A stretch of 16,102 nt of DNA, taken from the NCBI RefSeq assembly GCF_946221465.1, contig NZ_CAMJVP010000049.1, forward strand, positions 1 through 16,102. The letters are read 5' to 3'. How positions within the stretch are numbered: position 1 is the stretch's first letter; each line of letters starts with the position of its first letter. This document shows positions 13,569 to 16,102 of the stretch, in pieces. The DNA comes from an uncultured Aeromicrobium sp. (GTDB lineage: Bacteria; Actinomycetota; Actinomycetes; Propionibacteriales; Nocardioidaceae). The notes beneath the pieces were generated by a model. That model saw only the letters and a program-made list of their open reading frames with translations. It was not told the DNA's origin and ran no database searches. The position numbers and the translations under genes were made by a program.

Positions 13569-14654
13569 TCATGGGGCGATCACGACGGGGATACGCATCT
13601 CGGCGTCGGTCACCGAGCCGTGGAAGCCGCGCAGGGTGAGCTCGACGGAGAAGTCGCGCGAGGAGAACACCGCGAAGTCGTCGAGGGACGCCACCAGAAC
13701 GTCGCCGAAACGCGCTCGAACGGCCGGATCGAGCGGACCGAACCAGGGCTCAGCCTCATCGCGAAGGGTCACGATGGCACGATCGCCGAGCCGCTGCCTC
13801 CATCGATGTGCGACATCGTGCTCGGCACCCGTGCGGGTGTAGAGGTGACGGAAACGCGCTTCACCGGCCAGGACGGTGATGTCGTCGCGCAGCTCGGGGT
13901 GGTCGTCGACATCGAAGCGCCCCTCGGGGCCGATGTCGACCATGCCGTGATCGGCGGTGACGAGCAGGACGACGTCATCGGGAAGGGCGGAACGAAGATG
14001 CTCCAGCTCCCGGTCGATCGTCCGCAGCATCTCGCGCCACTGCGGTGAATCGACCCCCTCACCGTGCCCAGTGTGATCGAGTCGCGACTCGTAGGCGTAG
14101 ACGACCGTGCGACCAGGTCCCCCGCTCGCCTCCACGACGGCCTCGAGCCGTTCCCACACGGAGTCCACTCCGATGAACGGGACGCCACGCTGGCTGCAGC
14201 GCGTGAGGCCGCTGTCGACGAACCGCCGGTCGTTGACGACGGTGGCGGCGATGCCGTCGTCGGCGAGCCGAGCCAGCACCGTGCGGTGCGGCTGCCACGT
14301 CTCCGGATCGATGTCGTCCTGCCAGGTGAGTGTGTTCAGCACCGCGGTGGTCCCCGGGACACGGCAGGTGTAACCCGGCATGCCGTGGATGCCCGGGCGC
14401 AAACCCGTGCCCAGCGAGGTCAGGCTGACCGAGGTCGTGGACGGAACCGTGGACACGACGCCCTCGATCGACTGCTGCGCGGTCAGCCAGGGCGCGAGCT
14501 GCGCATGGTCGCGCAGGAGCATCTCTCCGAGACCGTCAACGACCACGACGACGTAGCCCCGCGCCCGCGGAAGCTCCAGCGGCGCGTCCAGCGCCTCGGC
14601 ACCGAGCGCCAGACCGACTGAGCCGAAGATGTTCCAGATGCCAGCCCGGCTCAT
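13569..14654 (-). CDS. Alkaline phosphatase superfamily nucleotide pyrophosphatase/phosphodiesterase
   Basis: The 361-residue protein follows the type I phosphodiesterase/nucleotide pyrophosphatase fold, which hydrolyses phosphodiester or pyrophosphate bonds with two metal ions. Visible metal and nucleophile positions are D40 in VVVVDGLGEMLL, the Thr of VPSTTSVSLTSLGTG (about 70-84), GIHGMPGY (88-95), D193 and H197 in ESRLDHTGHG, D235 and H236 in TADHGMVDIG, and a late GFHGS. There is no signal peptide, so it is probably cytoplasmic. The physiological substrate is not apparent. The ATG at 14652-14654 overlaps the DUF5998 stop (ATGA), which gives coupling, and tdk begins 15 bp downstream. Confidence 0.9.
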   Translation of the reverse strand: MSRAGIWNIFGSVGLALGAEALDAPLELPRARGYVVVVVDGLGEMLLRDHAQLAPWLTAQQSIEGVVSTVPSTTSVSLTSLGTGLRPGIHGMPGYTCRVPGTTAVLNTLTWQDDIDPETWQPHRTVLARLADDGIAATVVNDRRFVDSGLTRCSQRGVPFIGVDSVWERLEAVVEASGGPGRTVVYAYESRLDHTGHGEGVDSPQWREMLRTIDRELEHLRSALPDDVVLLVTADHGMVDIGPEGRFDVDDHPELRDDITVLAGEARFRHLYTRTGAEHDVAHRWRQRLGDRAIVTLRDEAEPWFGPLDPAVRARFGDVLVASLDDFAVFSSRDFSVELTLRGFHGSVTDAEMRIPVVIAP

Positions 14655-15232
14655 CGCGCCGCCGGCTGGTGCTGGGACGTGGCGGCGGAGAGTTGCCGGG
14701 CGAGGTCGAGCAGGCGCTCGATGGCGGCGCCCCCGTCAGCGGCAGCGCTCAGCCGCAACGTGAAGTCGTCGCCGGTGATGCTGCCCGAGTACCCATGATC
14801 GGCCTCGCACTGCGGATCGTCACAGCGCGCAGGGTCGAGCTCCACACGCGAGATCGCGCCCCAGGAGATCGTCAGCACTGCCTCTTCGAGCTGCTGAGAG
14901 TGCGTCGCGACCATGCGCGTGACCAGAACGGACACGACCCTGGCGATCGGCACCGCCTCGGAGGTCGTCGACGTGTACGGCCGGGGCAGCAAGTCGTCAC
15001 CGGGGTGCTCGTCAGTGTGGGTGACGATCACCCGCGTCGGCGTCAACGTCAGCACCGTCATGTGTCGCCGGATCTCGTCACGTTCGAAAGTGGGCTCGTG
15101 GTGCACGACGAACGCGCGGACCGGCTCACCGGCCAGCGCATCGCGGATACCCGCCGCGACGATCTCCGGGTAGTATCCCGCGCGGGAGATCTCGGCGAAC
15201 AACTCGTCGGATCGATCGAGGTGGGAAGTCAC
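14651..15232 (-). CDS. DUF5998 family protein
   Basis: The 193-residue soluble protein begins VTSHLDRSDELFAEISRAGYYPEIV. It contains FVVHHEPTFERDEIRRHMTVL, a TLTPTRVIVTHTDEHPGDD segment, a region ISWGAISRVELDPARCDDPQCEADHGYSG, and a C-terminal helix LLDLARQLSAA. These are hallmarks of DUF5998, which is usually found next to the phosphodiesterase and ATP-grasp ligase genes in actinobacteria. Function is unknown. C and H residues in the CDDPQCEADH segment could bind a metal, which is inference. The GTG at 15230-15232 is chosen because it overlaps the upstream stop as GTGA and yields the family N-terminus; in-frame starts further upstream would run into the neighbouring gene. Confidence 0.9.
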   Translation of the reverse strand: MTSHLDRSDELFAEISRAGYYPEIVAAGIRDALAGEPVRAFVVHHEPTFERDEIRRHMTVLTLTPTRVIVTHTDEHPGDDLLPRPYTSTTSEAVPIARVVSVLVTRMVATHSQQLEEAVLTISWGAISRVELDPARCDDPQCEADHGYSGSITGDDFTLRLSAAADGGAAIERLLDLARQLSAATSQHQPAAR

Positions 15233-16102
15233 CGGTTCAGGGTATCGCCCGACGACACCGGCCTGCTGAGCCGACGCACGTACCACTCACCGCGACGATC
15301 GTTCGATGGCACGACCTTGGCGCGTGCGCTGAGCGCGTAGAAGCCGTCCGTGGTTGCCGAGACAGGCTCGAGGTCGAGTTCGGCGACCTCGGGTAGATCG
15401 TCCTTGAGCGCGGCGATGCGCAAGATGAGGTCGCGCAGGCCGTCGACGTCGACGGCGGGCGAACCACGGTAGCCGAACAGCATCGGTGCGGCGCGGACGC
15501 CACGCACCATCTGCTCGGCATCGACATCGGTAAGCGGTGGGATGCCGTAGGTGCGATCGTCGAGCAGCTCACTTGGAGCACCGGCCAGACCGAAGGACAC
15601 CAGCGGCCCGAACAGCGGGTCCTCCACGGCCTTGAACGAAACCGGGACGCCCTCAGGAGCAGAACGCTGCACGAAGAACGTCGTGTCATCGCCCACACCG
15701 CTCCACGTGGTCATGCTGTCCCACGCCTCGGTCATGTCCTGCGCGTCGTGGATGCCCCTCCAGACGTGCGCAAGATCGGGACGAGCGCGCAGCCGTTCGC
15801 TTCCGGCCTTGAGCACCACGTCCCAGCCGAGGCTCTCGCCCGCGGCGATGGCTTCCTCACGACTGTGCACGATAATCCACGTCCACAGGTCGATGCCGTA
15901 ACACGACAGCAGGAAGTGGACCTGCTCGGTGGAGAGCACCGCGCCGCGCGGCGCGAGTTCGAGCACATTGCGGATGAGCGTCTTGGCGTCACCGGTGCGG
16001 TACTGCTCGGAGTCGTGGTAGGTGCCGTGGTCGCGAGAGGCCCACTCGGCGTAGTTGACGGCACGCGCCAGCGCGCGCACCGCGGCCTCCGGCGACGCAT
16101 AC
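15229..16102 (-). CDS. ATP-grasp acyl-CoA ligase-type protein, C-terminal part (runs off the window end)
   Basis: The frame is open to the last base of the window, and 291 residues are visible. They read YASPEAAVRALARAVNYAEW, then LLSCYGIDLWTW, GWDVVLKAGSERLRARPDLAHVW, FFVQRSAPEGVPVSFKAVEDPLFGPLVSFGLAG, PPLTDVDAEQMVRGVRAAPML and LPEVAELDLEPV. This is the ATP-grasp domain of ADP-forming acetyl-CoA synthetase-type enzymes. In actinobacteria the full protein is usually about 800-900 residues, with CoA-binding domains and often an N-terminal GNAT acetyltransferase domain (protein acetyltransferase PatA type). Whether the GNAT domain is present cannot be seen here. The GTG at 16080 is internal. 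It is the first visible gene of the operon with DUF5998, the phosphodiesterase and tdk. Confidence 0.9.
   Translation of the reverse strand, partial: YASPEAAVRALARAVNYAEWASRDHGTYHDSEQYRTGDAKTLIRNVLELAPRGAVLSTEQVHFLLSCYGIDLWTWIIVHSREEAIAAGESLGWDVVLKAGSERLRARPDLAHVWRGIHDAQDMTEAWDSMTTWSGVGDDTTFFVQRSAPEGVPVSFKAVEDPLFGPLVSFGLAGAPSELLDDRTYGIPPLTDVDAEQMVRGVRAAPMLFGYRGSPAVDVDGLRDLILRIAALKDDLPEVAELDLEPVSATTDGFYALSARAKVVPSNDRRGEWYVRRLSRPVSSGDTLNR

Noticed and set aside
1..16102. CRISPR arrays, tRNA or rRNA genes, insertion sequences, prophage or known defence genes
   Set aside because: I saw no regularly spaced repeats, cloverleaf or rRNA signatures, transposase or integrase motifs, or defence-associated domains on either strand.

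Overview
The window is chromosomal DNA from a high-GC actinobacterium. Third codon positions are almost all G or C and GTG starts are common. Several protein families restricted to or typical of Actinobacteria occur together: SepH, DUF3159, DUF3710, DUF3093, DUF4193, DUF4235, DUF5998 and an SCO7613-type membrane protein. The mix resembles Nocardioidaceae-type genomes (for example Aeromicrobium or Nocardioides), but that placement is inference. There is no sign of a prophage, CRISPR array, insertion sequence, rRNA or tRNA. This is mainly core genome.

Layout. Positions 1-863 (minus) hold the N-terminal part of aconitase, preceded by a perfect 18-bp palindrome that is probably its operator. Upstream, on the same strand, lies a run of dut (6386-6865), DUF3710, a possible 39-codon ORF, DUF3159, a TrmA/RlmCD-type RNA methyltransferase and a large zinc-ribbon membrane protein. 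These genes overlap or are closely spaced, so they probably form one transcript starting at dut. Diverging from dut on the plus strand are DUF3093 and DUF4235. DUF4235 meets DUF4193 (minus) tail to tail with no intergenic base. Next on the minus strand come inositol monophosphatase and ferrochelatase, overlapping by GTGA. Positions 10011-10597 hold no intact gene, only the eroded remains of an ABC exporter. A plus-strand MFS transporter and sepH follow. A palindrome-rich REP-like element separates sepH from a convergent minus-strand operon: ATP-grasp acyl-CoA ligase (cut by the window end), DUF5998, nucleotide pyrophosphatase/phosphodiesterase and thymidine kinase.

Functional themes. dut and tdk serve thymidylate and dUTP metabolism at the two ends of the window. 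Ferrochelatase serves haem synthesis, aconitase the TCA cycle, and SepH cell division through FtsZ. The ligase, DUF5998, phosphodiesterase and tdk reading frames overlap or nearly abut and are probably co-translated.

I see no complete new multi-gene system. The observations most worth a second look are: a 28-bp perfect palindrome inside tdk; the operator-like palindrome before aconitase; a recent in-frame duplication of a zinc ribbon; the small coupled ORF between DUF3710 and DUF3159; a terminator hairpin buried in the 3' end of an opposing gene; the ABC exporter relic; and the inverted-repeat element between sepH and tdk.
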